DNA of 64,000 bases from contig NZ_JAUSZH010000001.1 of assembly GCF_030817355.1 (NCBI RefSeq), positions 4,625,501 to 4,689,500 of the forward strand. The letters are read 5' to 3'. The position numbers and the translations under genes are program-made. This DNA is from Streptomyces sp. V1I1 (GTDB lineage: Bacteria; Actinomycetota; Actinomycetes; Streptomycetales; Streptomycetaceae). This document shows, one piece after another, positions 17,106 through 26,885 of the stretch (position 1 is its first letter; each line of letters begins with the position of its first letter). The notes beneath the pieces were generated by a model. The model did no database searches and had not been told where the DNA came from. It saw nothing but the letters and a program-made list of their open reading frames with translations.

Positions 17106-17122
17106 TCTGACGGTACATCAGA
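17106..17122. promoter_or_regulatory. Operator copy 6 (thiolase-like gene)
   Basis: TCTGACGGTACATCAGA, 13 of 14 half-site bases match. It lies three bases upstream of the minus-strand ATG at 17102, so a bound repressor would cover the translation start region and probably the transcription start. Confidence 0.85.
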
Positions 17123-17214
17123 TAGCTTGGAGCGTATGGCTGGAAGCAATGCCGAAGACGTCGATGCCTGCCTCGCAGCGCATGCCTCTGTGAATCTGGG
17201 TTCGTCGGCCCTAG

Positions 17215-17231
17215 CATGACGGCCCGTCAGA
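17215..17231. promoter_or_regulatory. Operator copy 7 (second acyl-CoA dehydrogenase)
   Basis: CATGACGGCCCGTCAGA, 12 of 14 half-site bases match. It is immediately followed by the GGAGGG ribosome site and ATG 17246. Confidence 0.85.
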
Positions 17232-17245
17232 TACGGAGGGTTCCC

Positions 17246-18430
17246 ATGGACACCGCCTTCACCGCGGAGCAGGACGAGATCCGCCGCACCCTGCGCGAAC
17301 TGCTGACCAAACGGTCCGGCCCGGAAGAGGTCAGGGCCGCCGTCCGCACCGCCGCCGGGTACGACCCGCAGCTGTGGGCGCAGCTGTCCGAGCAGCTGGG
17401 CCTGCCGGGTCTCGCGCTGCCCCAGTCGTACGGCGGCGTGGGGTGCGGCCTCGCGGAGCTCGCGCTCGCCTGCGAGGAGACCGGGCGGGCGCTGCTGCCC
17501 TCGCCGCTGCTGGCCACCGCTGGGCTCGCGGCGCCGCTGATCACCGCGCTCGGGACGCCCGGGCAGCGCGACGAACTGCTGCCGCGGATCGCGGACGGAT
17601 CGCTGACCTGCGCACTCGCGGTGCCGGGCGGCGCTCTGGCGTCGGCTCTCGGGCTGACCGCCGACAACGCGTCGGGGGAGTGGGCGGGCGGCGGCCGGGC
17701 CGGCGGCGTACAGGCGCGGCCCGGCGATGGCGGGGAGTGGCTGCTCTACGGGGAGGCCGGGCAGGTCCTCGACGGGCACAGCGCGGGGCTGCTGCTGGTC
17801 GCGGCGCACACGGGCGGCTTCGCCCGCAGCCGTACGCTCCTGTTCCTGGTACGGGCGGATGCGGCGGGTCTTACCCGGGTCCGGCAGACGTCGCTGGACG
17901 AGACACGGCCGCAGGCCCGTATCGAACTGCGGGACTGCGCGGCGGAGTTGCTGGGCGCGGACGACGCCGCGGATGTGCCGGGGGCGCTGGCCGGTACGGG
18001 GGCGCGGGCGGCGGCCCTGCTGGCGGCGGAGGCGGTCGGCGCGGCCGCGAGCGCGCTGGACCGGACGGTGGAGTACGTCCGCGCCCGCGAGCAGTTCGGC
18101 CGGGCGATCGGCTCCTTCCAGGCGGTGAAGCACCGGCTTGCGGATCTGTACGTACGGGTCCAGGCGGCCCGCTCGGCGGCGTACTACGCGGCATGGGACC
18201 CGGCGGAGGGCGGCCTGGCGCTGGCCCAGTGCCTGGAGGCGCTGCGGGTGGTCACCGGGGAAGCTGTCCAACTGCACGGCGGGATCGGCTTCACCTGGGA
18301 ACACGAGGCGCACCTTTACTTCAAACGGGCGACGGCGGACGAGTTGCTGTTCGGCCCGGTCCACCGGCTGCGCGCTCATGCGGCCGAACGGGCGGGACTC
18401 TTCGCCGCGCGACCGGCGGTGGCGGTCTGA
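17246..18430 (+). CDS. Acyl-CoA dehydrogenase (FadE28/ChsE-like)
   Basis: 394 residues from ATG 17246, behind GGAGGG. The N-terminal TAEQDEIRRTLRELL, the central gap-rich FAD domain and the C-terminal ALDRTVEYVRAREQFGRAIGSFQAVKHRLADL and LHGGIGFTWEHEAHLYFKRA segments define the family. The TWEHEAHLYFKRA ending is characteristic of the subunits that act on steroid side-chain-like acyl-CoAs as heterotetramers in mycobacteria. If so, a partner subunit would be needed; the dehydrogenase at 2048 is a candidate. It is coupled to the next gene by TGATG and headed by operator copy 7. Confidence 0.9.
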   Translation: MDTAFTAEQDEIRRTLRELLTKRSGPEEVRAAVRTAAGYDPQLWAQLSEQLGLPGLALPQSYGGVGCGLAELALACEETGRALLPSPLLATAGLAAPLITALGTPGQRDELLPRIADGSLTCALAVPGGALASALGLTADNASGEWAGGGRAGGVQARPGDGGEWLLYGEAGQVLDGHSAGLLLVAAHTGGFARSRTLLFLVRADAAGLTRVRQTSLDETRPQARIELRDCAAELLGADDAADVPGALAGTGARAAALLAAEAVGAAASALDRTVEYVRAREQFGRAIGSFQAVKHRLADLYVRVQAARSAAYYAAWDPAEGGLALAQCLEALRVVTGEAVQLHGGIGFTWEHEAHLYFKRATADELLFGPVHRLRAHAAERAGLFAARPAVAV

Positions 18431-18900
18431 TGCCTCCCGGTGTGCGACTGATCCAGAAGATCTCGTCGACCCGCGCCTTTGCGAAGATCGCGCCCCACTT
18501 CATCCCGGCGATGGACCGCACGGTGCACCGCGTGACACGCGGCAGGGTGCTGCTCAGCGCACAGATGCTGCCGGGCGTCATCCTCACGGCCCGCGGCGCG
18601 AAGAGCGGCCTGCCGAGGGTCACCCCGCTGGCCTGTATGCCGGAAGACTCGGGCGACTGGCTCCTGATCGGCTCAAACTTCGGCCGCCCGGGCCACCCGT
18701 CCTGGACGGCGAACCTGCTGAAGAACCCGGACGCGGAGGTGAGCTGGAAGGGCGAGGACATCCAGGTCCACGCCCGCCTGCTGGAGGGCGAGGAGAGGGA
18801 AGAGGCCTGGCGGGAGGCCCTGAAGTTCGGGCCGCCGTATGCGACGTACCAGTCAAGGGTGGACCGGCAGATCCGCCTCTTCCGCCTGTCCCGCCGGTAG
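18430..18900 (+). CDS. Deazaflavin (F420)-dependent nitroreductase-family protein (Ddn-like)
   Basis: 156 residues of the split-barrel Ddn/FDOR fold: VILTARGAKSGLPRVTPLACMPEDSGDWLLIGSNFG, then GHPSWTANLLKNPDAEVSWKGE and YATYQSRVDRQIRLFRL at the end. Family members bind F420 and reduce quinones or other hydride acceptors. The start overlaps the acyl-CoA dehydrogenase stop (TGATG), so the two are coupled. With three luciferase-like proteins in the window, F420 chemistry may be a theme of the pathway; the exact acceptor is unknown. Confidence 0.87.
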   Translation: MPPGVRLIQKISSTRAFAKIAPHFIPAMDRTVHRVTRGRVLLSAQMLPGVILTARGAKSGLPRVTPLACMPEDSGDWLLIGSNFGRPGHPSWTANLLKNPDAEVSWKGEDIQVHARLLEGEEREEAWREALKFGPPYATYQSRVDRQIRLFRLSRR

Positions 18901-18918
18901 GGATGCGGATTTGGGGAT

Positions 18919-19176
18919 GCGGGTTGTGGTGCTCTTCGGGGGTTCGCCCGCGAAACCCACCACCGGACAGCAACCACCAACGCCCCCTGGCCCACGTTCA
19001 CCACGCGGGTTGTGGTGCTCTTCGGGGGTTCGCCCGCGAAACCCATCACCGGACAGCAACCACCAACGCCCCCTGGCCCACGTTCACCACGCGGGTTGTG
19101 GTGCTCTTCGGGGGTTCGCCCGCGAAACCCATCACCGGACAGCAACCACCAACGCCCCCTGGCCCACGTTCACCAC
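18919..19176. repeat. 86-bp tandem repeat, three copies
   Basis: Three head-to-tail units of exactly 86 bp (starting 18919, 19005 and 19091) differ by a single base: CCCACCACC in the first and CCCATCACC in the others. Each unit contains GGGTTCGCCCGCGAAACCC, a potential hairpin. The block lies between the convergent Ddn-like and TetR genes, before a strong terminator. No coding potential fits it. Confidence 0.9.
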
Positions 19177-19193
19177 GGACCAGGATGACTAAA

Positions 19194-19230
19194 GCCGACG
19201 GCGGTCACCCGGAAAGGGACCGCCGTCGGC
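19194..19230. terminator. Bidirectional hairpin terminator
   Basis: GCCGACGGCGGTC and GACCGCCGTCGGC form a perfect 13-bp stem with an 11-base loop, between the stop of the Ddn-like gene and the end of the convergent TetR gene at 19265. AAA precedes the stem, which gives a short U run for transcripts arriving from the TetR side. Confidence 0.85.
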
Positions 19231-19264
19231 CTGACAGGACTTGAAAAAGGTGAGCCGCAGCCGC

Positions 19265-19912
19265 CTACTTCGTCGGCTTCTTGCCCGTGATGCCCAAGTG
19301 CACCAACAGCGCCAGATTCGGCCTCAGTTCCGCCTGTTTCACACCCCAGGTCGTGAACCCCTTCTGATGCGACGCCACCGCCGCCAGCATCGCCACCAGG
19401 GAGCCTGCCATCGCCGCCGGGCTGACGTCCTTGTCGAGCTTTCCCTTGGACTGCAAGTCCTTCACCGCGTCCGCAAGGGAGTTGGTGACGGAGTTCAGGA
19501 TCTTCATGCGGATCTTGTAGAACCGCTTGTCCCCCTCCGCGGCCCCCAGATCCACCACTCGCAGAATCGCGTCGTGGCGGCGCCAGAAATCGAGGAAGCC
19601 CTCGACCAGTGCCTCCGACGTCTGCCAGCCGGCCTTGCCGACCCAGGAGCGGCCGGAGACCAGTTCGGTCAACCCCGCGCCCTCCTTGGCCATTTCCTCC
19701 GCGATCTCGAGGACCGCGCCCTCGACGTCCGGGAAGTACTGGTAGAAGGTCGCGGGTGAAGTGCCCGCCTTCCGGGCCACGTCGATGACTTTGACGTCCC
19801 GGTACGGCGAGGAGCTGAGCATCTCGCTGAGGCAGTCGAGCAGCTTCTGCCGCGTCGCCTGTCCGCGTCGTCCGGCCACTCGGCCGTCGACGGTGCGTAC
19901 TTGTCCTGTCAT
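19265..19912 (-). CDS. TetR-family regulator, likely repressor of the TGACG-palindrome regulon
   Basis: 215 residues. The DNA-binding domain spans about residues 17-62, with RRGQATRQKLLDCLSEML, IDVARKAGTSPATFYQYF and a following acidic helix. The regulatory domain has WRRHDAILRVVDLGAAEGDKRFYKIRMKILNSV, a segment I associate with conserved actinobacterial regulators of acyl-CoA metabolism. It stands alone, amid the catabolic genes, between terminator and promoter regions. A degenerate copy of the shared palindrome overlaps its start codon, which suggests weak self-repression. I infer that it controls the regulon and senses an acyl-CoA intermediate; the TetR at 14890 is the alternative. Confidence 0.85.
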   Translation of the reverse strand: MTGQVRTVDGRVAGRRGQATRQKLLDCLSEMLSSSPYRDVKVIDVARKAGTSPATFYQYFPDVEGAVLEIAEEMAKEGAGLTELVSGRSWVGKAGWQTSEALVEGFLDFWRRHDAILRVVDLGAAEGDKRFYKIRMKILNSVTNSLADAVKDLQSKGKLDKDVSPAAMAGSLVAMLAAVASHQKGFTTWGVKQAELRPNLALLVHLGITGKKPTK

Positions 19913-19921
19913 GCCGTCAGC
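19905..19921. promoter_or_regulatory. Degenerate operator copy over the TetR start codon
   Basis: CCTGTCATGCCGTCAGC keeps one half-site (CGTCAG) intact and 4 of 7 bases of the other. The minus-strand ATG of the TetR gene (19910-19912) lies inside it. Confidence 0.45.
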
Positions 19922-20036
19922 TTACCGAGGGGTGATCGGCGCGCGATTCGGCCGAGTGCAAATGGGGTGCGGCAAGGCCGGCGGGCAGGGCGCGGCAGGG
20001 CGGCGGCAAGGGTGCGGCCGGTGTACTCCAATAGTG

Positions 20037-20070
20037 TTATCAACAGCCTGTGGACAACTTCCGTGGACAA
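20037..20070. promoter_or_regulatory. Cluster of DnaA-box-like sequences
   Basis: TGTGGACAA at 20049-20057 is the exact complement of the Streptomyces DnaA box TTGTCCACA. CGTGGACAA at 20062-20070 has one mismatch and TTATCAACA at 20037-20045 is a weaker match. They lie in the 310-bp gap between the TetR and VOC genes, which otherwise shows only ordinary promoter-like DNA. Function unknown. Confidence 0.5.
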
Positions 20071-20222
20071 CTCAACAATCCCCGGCCCCGCCGCGGCTCC
20101 CATGTCCTGATAATTGCCCAAATGTTCGATTCGATCCCCTGCGCCACGCGGGCCACGCCGCTAGCTTGAGTGTGACGGGCATCACGCCCGCCACATCCCG
20201 CACCAGGGAAGGAGCCAGGTCC

Positions 20223-20996
20223 ATGGCCGTATTCCCACAAGGCGCGCCGTGCTGGGTGGACGCGGCGCTCCCCGATGTCGAGGCGGGCAAGCGCTTCTAC
20301 GGTGAGCTGTTCGGCTGGACATTCGGCGAGGGTGAAGGGGCGTACGTCGATGCCTTCAGCGACGGAAAGCTGGTCGCCGCCCTCGTGCCCAAGCGCGACG
20401 GCCGGATGCCCACCGTCTGGGGCGTCTACTTCGCCACCTCCGACGCCGCCGCGCTGTGCAGGGAGATCAGGGACGCCGGCGGCCAGGTGATCACGGCCCC
20501 GGTGCAAGTCGGCACGGCCGGGACGATGGCGCTTGCCACAGACCCCGGCGGCGCGGTCTTCGGGCTCTGGCAGGCGGGCGACAGGGCCGGCTTCGAGAAG
20601 CAGGGCGAGCCGGGCTCCTTTTGCTGGACCGAGGTGTACACGCGGGACAAGGAGCGGGCGGACGCCTTCTACGAACGGGTTTTCGGCTTCCAGGGCACGG
20701 ATCTGCCCGACGACTCCATCGACTTCCGGATGTGGTCCCCGGCAGGTACGGAACCGGGGGAGGACACCGCCATCGGCGGCCGCAGCGTAATCACCGACGC
20801 CTTCCCGGCCGAGATGCCCGGCCACTTCCTCATCTACTTCTGCGTCGACGACTGCGACGAGACGGCCGCGGCCGCGACCCGTCTCGGCGGCCGCATCCAG
20901 GCGCTGCCCTTCGATATTCCGTACGGGCGCATCGCCGTGCTCGCCGACAACCAGGGCGCTTCGTTCGCCGTGCTCGCCGAACCGAAGGCTGCCTGA
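20223..20996 (+). CDS. VOC/glyoxalase-superfamily protein, two domains, upstream of afsK
   Basis: 257 residues from ATG 20223 behind GGAAGGAG. Two tandem glyoxalase-like domains are visible: residues 8-122, starting PCWVDAALPDVEAGKRFYGELFGW, and 134-257, starting FCWTEVYTRDKERADAFYERVFGF. Each ends in the LATDPGG or VLADNQGASFAVL strand pair. Such proteins in Streptomyces are often called hydroxylases, but the catalytic metal ligands are not evident. It precedes afsK by about 630 bp. The AfsK-binding inhibitor KbpA of S. coelicolor has 252 residues; size and location make this protein a candidate, but I cannot confirm orthology. Confidence 0.82.
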   Translation: MAVFPQGAPCWVDAALPDVEAGKRFYGELFGWTFGEGEGAYVDAFSDGKLVAALVPKRDGRMPTVWGVYFATSDAAALCREIRDAGGQVITAPVQVGTAGTMALATDPGGAVFGLWQAGDRAGFEKQGEPGSFCWTEVYTRDKERADAFYERVFGFQGTDLPDDSIDFRMWSPAGTEPGEDTAIGGRSVITDAFPAEMPGHFLIYFCVDDCDETAAAATRLGGRIQALPFDIPYGRIAVLADNQGASFAVLAEPKAA

Positions 20997-21118
20997 GGGA
21001 AGCCTTGCGATGGCCTCAACGAACGTGAGGTGAAAGGGAGTTGACGGAAGAATGGTCTAGACCTAGGCCGGGGTTCTGATCCATAGTGGGGGCCTTCCCC
21101 TCCATGAAAGGACCTTCC

Positions 21119-21433
21119 GTGCTCCGTGCCCGTACCGCCCTGGGACTCGCCGCCTGTGCCGCCGTCGCCGCCGGACTCCTCACCGCGACCCCCGCCTCCG
21201 CCGCCCGCCTCCCCTGCAACCTCGCCGGCAGCGGTGACACGGCATCCGCCAACTGCTACAGCGGCTCCTCCTACACCTGGCGGCTTGTCGTCGACTGCGA
21301 CGACGTGAGCAACCCGAAGTGGCCGGTCCGCGTCAAGACTGTTCACGGGGCCTGGCACACCGGGGACGGCAGCGACTCGATCTCCTGTGGTGGGTCTCTG
21401 CGCGCCACAGGACGCCTGGAGGCGCGCGGCTGA
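21119..21433 (+). CDS. Small secreted protein, function unknown
   Basis: 104 residues if started at GTG 21119, which has AAAGGA six bases upstream; ATG 21104 is the alternative. Residues 1-33 form a clear Sec signal peptide (RARTALGLAACAAVAAGLL) with an Ala-Ser-Ala cleavage site near TPASAA. The mature part of about 70 residues has four cysteines (PCNLAG, ANCYSG, VDCDDV, SCGGSL), probably in two disulfides. It sits just upstream of afsK in the same direction. I do not recognise the family. Confidence 0.65.
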   Translation: MLRARTALGLAACAAVAAGLLTATPASAARLPCNLAGSGDTASANCYSGSSYTWRLVVDCDDVSNPKWPVRVKTVHGAWHTGDGSDSISCGGSLRATGRLEARG

Positions 21434-21625
21434 ACCGTTACGCCTCCCGATCCGTGTCCGAAACCGGGTGAGACACCCCGATCCGCCCCCGGGTTCGCAA
21501 CCGCCGCCTCCGACAGGAAGAATCAGGGTGCGCACCGCTGAGGGTCTCGGTGGTGGGACGCTGCACGGAGCTGGAATTGACGGGCTCCGTATCTTCTGGG
21601 GCCCGTACGGGGAGGTGGCAGGCAA

Positions 21626-24076
<2,451 letters not shown>

Positions 24077-24082
24077 TCGTTC

Positions 24083-24102
24083 CCGGGGCCTTCCGGCCCC
24101 CG
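24083..24102 (+). terminator. Hairpin after afsK
   Basis: CCGGGGCC-TTCC-GGCCCCCG, a short very GC-rich hairpin beginning 7 bp after the afsK stop and without a clear T run. Confidence 0.5.
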
Positions 24103-24167
24103 ATGGCGGGGTGTATCCCCCGGGCGTAGCGTCGTGATCGAGCGCGGCGTACCCAGGGAGGCCGACG

Positions 24168-24674
24168 ATGACACGCAACATCATCGGCTCGATCCTCGCT
24201 CTCATCGGAGCGGCGGCCGCCGTATGGAGCCCCTTCCGTGTTTGGTACGACGGCCGTCACGGGCGCGACTACCGCGTCCAGGATCTGTTCAACGGCATCA
24301 CCGAGACCAAGCCCGAACTGATCGTCTCGATTCTCCTGCCGTTCGCCTTCGCGGCCCTGGTGACCCTGATCGGCCTCGTCCTGCGCTCGCGGCTGCTGGT
24401 CGCGCTCTCCGGGGTGATCGTGCTCGGCTTCACCGTGCTGTGGATGGTCCGCCTGGGCCAGGAGGCAGGCACCCTGACCGTCGGCGGCGACGGCGGTGGC
24501 CTCGGTGACGGAGTCGCATGCGCAGTCGGCGGCGGTTTGCTGTTGCTTGTTGCCGCGGCCGTGATGAGCGGCCGGATCCGCAGAGAGCCGCCGGAGACCG
24601 AGCCTCACACCGCCCCCAGGCTGGACGGACCCCCGACGCACCCCGGGGACCAATCCCCGCCCGGCCGCGCCTGA
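24168..24674 (+). CDS. Small integral membrane protein, function unknown
   Basis: 168 residues. Four hydrophobic stretches are visible (residues 4-20, 50-71, 75-93 and 118-136), with a basic soluble segment after the first helix (WYDGRHGRDYRVQDLF) and a proline-rich tail. It follows afsK in the same direction. I know of no function for this type; in S. coelicolor a small gene also separates afsK from afsS/afsR, but orthology is not shown here. Confidence 0.7.
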   Translation: MTRNIIGSILALIGAAAAVWSPFRVWYDGRHGRDYRVQDLFNGITETKPELIVSILLPFAFAALVTLIGLVLRSRLLVALSGVIVLGFTVLWMVRLGQEAGTLTVGGDGGGLGDGVACAVGGGLLLLVAAAVMSGRIRREPPETEPHTAPRLDGPPTHPGDQSPPGRA

Positions 24675-24744
24675 TTCGCGACTGCTACGGTGTCGCGCGG
24701 TTGTCAGGTACATCAAGTACCTCAGTTCCAGGGGGAGAGTGGCC

Positions 24745-25287
24745 ATGGTGCGCCGACGTCTCAAGCTCGCGGCCGCACTTGTCGTTGTGGTGCTCGCGCT
24801 GACCGGTTTCTCGAGCTCGTCATCGGGCGGCAAGGGCAGGGGCGGGAAGAGCGGGTCGAAGGGCAGCGGCGGAGGCGGCTGCTCCAGCTCCAAGAAGTCG
24901 AACGGCGGCTACCGCGACTACGACGATGACGACTACAGCTCCTCCGGCTCCTCCTCCGGTTCGGACACGTACACCGACGAGCCCACTCCCACCGCGACGG
25001 AGAGCGGCGCCGCCCAGGCGTATGTCGTCGACTGTGTGAAGAAGGGCCGCGGCAAGCGCAAGGCGGATACGTCGGCCACGGTGAAGGTCGTCTCGGACTC
25101 ATCGGTGGCGCACCAGTACGAGGTCGACGTGGTGTTCCTGGACGCCGTGGGCGATGTCGTCGACCGCGGTTACACCAAGGTCACCCTGGACGGCGGGGAG
25201 ACCGAGACCGTCACGGTCAGGATGCAGAGCCCCAAGAAGGTGTCGCGCGTGAAGAAGTGCGAAGCCGACGCCCTGCTCGACGACTGA
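24745..25287 (+). CDS. Secreted or membrane-anchored Ser/Gly-rich protein lacking the lipobox cysteine (paralogue 1)
   Basis: 180 residues from ATG 24745 behind GGGGGAG. The N-terminus is a lipoprotein-like signal (RRRLKLAAALVVVVLALTGF) in which the expected Cys after LTG is Phe. Then come about 75 low-complexity residues rich in Ser, Gly, Lys and Asp, and a C-terminal domain (about 95-180) with AQAYVVDCVKKG, VAHQYEVDVVFLDAVGDVV and KKVSRVKKCEA. That domain resembles an immunoglobulin-like or FxLYD-type fold with two conserved cysteines. The next gene is its paralogue. Without the cysteine it is presumably secreted or kept as an uncleaved anchor. Confidence 0.7.
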   Translation: MVRRRLKLAAALVVVVLALTGFSSSSSGGKGRGGKSGSKGSGGGGCSSSKKSNGGYRDYDDDDYSSSGSSSGSDTYTDEPTPTATESGAAQAYVVDCVKKGRGKRKADTSATVKVVSDSSVAHQYEVDVVFLDAVGDVVDRGYTKVTLDGGETETVTVRMQSPKKVSRVKKCEADALLDD

Positions 25288-25376
25288 GTCGGCGGTGGCA
25301 GTGATCAGGCGCTGCTAGTGTGACGTGCGCTCGTCAAAGCGAGCTACTCACTCATACGTTCAACGGGGGTTGAAAC

Positions 25377-25871
25377 GTGAAGATCCGTCATGTCCGCGCC
25401 ATCGCCGTCTTCGGCATCGCGATCGTCGCACTGACCGGAGCCCGCGGCTCCCACGGCGGCAGCTGCGGCGGGAGCAGCAGCAATGGAAGCAGCAGCAGCG
25501 GTGGCAGCCACGACAACGACACCACCACGTCCGGCGGTTCCACCGGCTCGGTGACGGGTGGCTCCAGCGCCAACAAGGCCGAGCGCGACGTCAGGATCGA
25601 CGAGTGCAAGCTCGACGCCTCGGGCAAGAACCTCACCGCGAAGATCACTGTCACGAACAGTGACTCGCTGACGTACGACTACGACGTGAGCCTGCAGTTC
25701 AAGGGCGGCCTCGGCGAGAGCGTGAACACGGTGATCGCGAAGGTGGACGACCTCAAGGTCGCGGCGGGCGCGTCGGGGACGAGCGTGGCGACGACGCCGT
25801 ACACGGGATCTGGCGACGGCTCCGAGTACAAGAAGTGCGAAGTAATCAGCGCGAGCCGCACTGCGAGCTAG
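25377..25871 (+). CDS. Secreted Ser/Gly-rich protein lacking the lipobox cysteine (paralogue 2)
   Basis: 164 residues from GTG 25377 behind GGGGG. The plan matches the preceding gene: a signal segment (VRAIAVFGIAIVALTG) ending in LTG-Ala where a lipoprotein has LTG-Cys, a Ser/Gly linker, and a C-terminal domain with VRIDECKLDASGKNLTAKITVTNSDSLTYDYDVSL and EYKKCEVISA, again two spaced cysteines. The domain looks like a FxLYD/DUF4352-like beta-sandwich. It was probably produced by duplication with paralogue 1. Repeat element B begins directly at its stop codon. Confidence 0.68.
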   Translation: MKIRHVRAIAVFGIAIVALTGARGSHGGSCGGSSSNGSSSSGGSHDNDTTTSGGSTGSVTGGSSANKAERDVRIDECKLDASGKNLTAKITVTNSDSLTYDYDVSLQFKGGLGESVNTVIAKVDDLKVAAGASGTSVATTPYTGSGDGSEYKKCEVISASRTAS

Positions 25872-26105
25872 TTGCCGGGGCTCTGCCCCGGGCCCCGCGC
25901 CTCAAACGCCGGCGGGGCTTGATTTTCCGCCCGGGCGGACTTGAAGTTCCGCCGGTCGGCCTGAAGATTCAGGCCGACCGGCGGGAAAATCAAGCCAGTT
26001 GGGGGTCCCCCCGGACGAAGTCTGGGGGAGTTTGAGGACAACGCCCGAAGGGCGTGCGGGGGTCTGGGGGCCGGCCCCCAGTTCGGGAAGGGGCGGGGTG
26101 GGGGA
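25872..26105. repeat. Intergenic repeat element, copy B
   Basis: This copy has the same modules and orientation as the elements at 1696 and 40325. The centre holds a near-perfect palindrome: CCGCCGGTCGGCCTGAA (25949-25965) and its complement from 25968, separated by two bases. GGGGGTCCCCCCGGACGAAG and TTGAGGACAACGCCCGAAGG follow. It fills the whole gap between convergent genes and can act as a terminator in both directions. Confidence 0.8.
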
Positions 26106-26108
26106 AAG

Positions 26109-26885
26109 TCACCGCAACCGGTACCCGCCCCCGCCCCGGCGCCCCGCAAACCGCTCGGCCTGCCGCTCCCGCGCCACGTTCCCGAGCGCAATCAAGTGCG
26201 GCGCATGCCCAAGCGCCTGCGTCCTCGCCGCCTCGCGCGCCGACCACACCGCCCGTACCGTCCCCTGCACCGCCTGGGTCGGGTACGACGCCACCACCTC
26301 CGCCGCCCGCAGCGCGGCCGCCGCCGCCTCGCCCGGTTCGGTCAACTCCGAGACCAGGCCCGTCTCGTAGGCCCGCTGGGCCGAGATCCGTTCCGCCGTC
26401 CCCATCAGCGCCATCCGCGCCACCTCGCCGAACGGCATCCGCTGCGCCAGGTAGATCGTCTCGTACGCGCTGACCATGCCGTACGTCGTATGCGGGTCGA
26501 AGAACGTCGCCTCACGCGAGGCCACCACGAACTCGCTCTCGCCGAGCAGATAGAACGCCCCGCCGCAGGCCATCCCCTCCACGGCCGCGATCACCGGCTT
26601 CCACAGGTCGTTCGCTTTCGGCCCGATCGCGATCAGCGGATCGTCGATCGAGTACGGGGACGAGGGCTGCGGCACCTGGACCGAGCGGTCGATTCCGGTG
26701 CAGAACGCCTTGGTGCCCGCGCCGGTCACGACCACGGCTCGTACGGCATCGTCGCGGCGGAACTCCTGCCAGGCGGCGGTCAGTTCAGCCGCTGTCCCCA
26801 GATCGATCGCGTTGTGCTTCTCGGGCCGGTCGAGCGTGACCAGCGCGACGCCCGCCTCCTTGTCGCTGTCGATACGCAGACTCAT
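26109..26885 (-). CDS. Enoyl-CoA hydratase/isomerase family protein
   Basis: 258 residues of the crotonase superfamily: VALVTLDRPEKHNAID at the N-terminus, GAGTKAFCTGIDRS near residue 58 and AVEGMACGGAFYLLGESEFVVAS near residue 105 form the oxyanion hole. The catalytic-acid region reads FFDPHTTYGMVSA, so the usual Glu pair is not obvious and an isomerase or hydrolase activity is possible. It is the last gene of a three-gene operon after the thiolase-like and DUF35 genes and overlaps the latter by ATGA (26882-26885). Confidence 0.88.
   Translation of the reverse strand: MSLRIDSDKEAGVALVTLDRPEKHNAIDLGTAAELTAAWQEFRRDDAVRAVVVTGAGTKAFCTGIDRSVQVPQPSSPYSIDDPLIAIGPKANDLWKPVIAAVEGMACGGAFYLLGESEFVVASREATFFDPHTTYGMVSAYETIYLAQRMPFGEVARMALMGTAERISAQRAYETGLVSELTEPGEAAAAALRAAEVVASYPTQAVQGTVRAVWSAREAARTQALGHAPHLIALGNVARERQAERFAGRRGGGGYRLR

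Noticed and set aside
18919..19176. CRISPR-like array
   Set aside because: Units are contiguous 86-bp copies with no variable spacers and no cas genes nearby.
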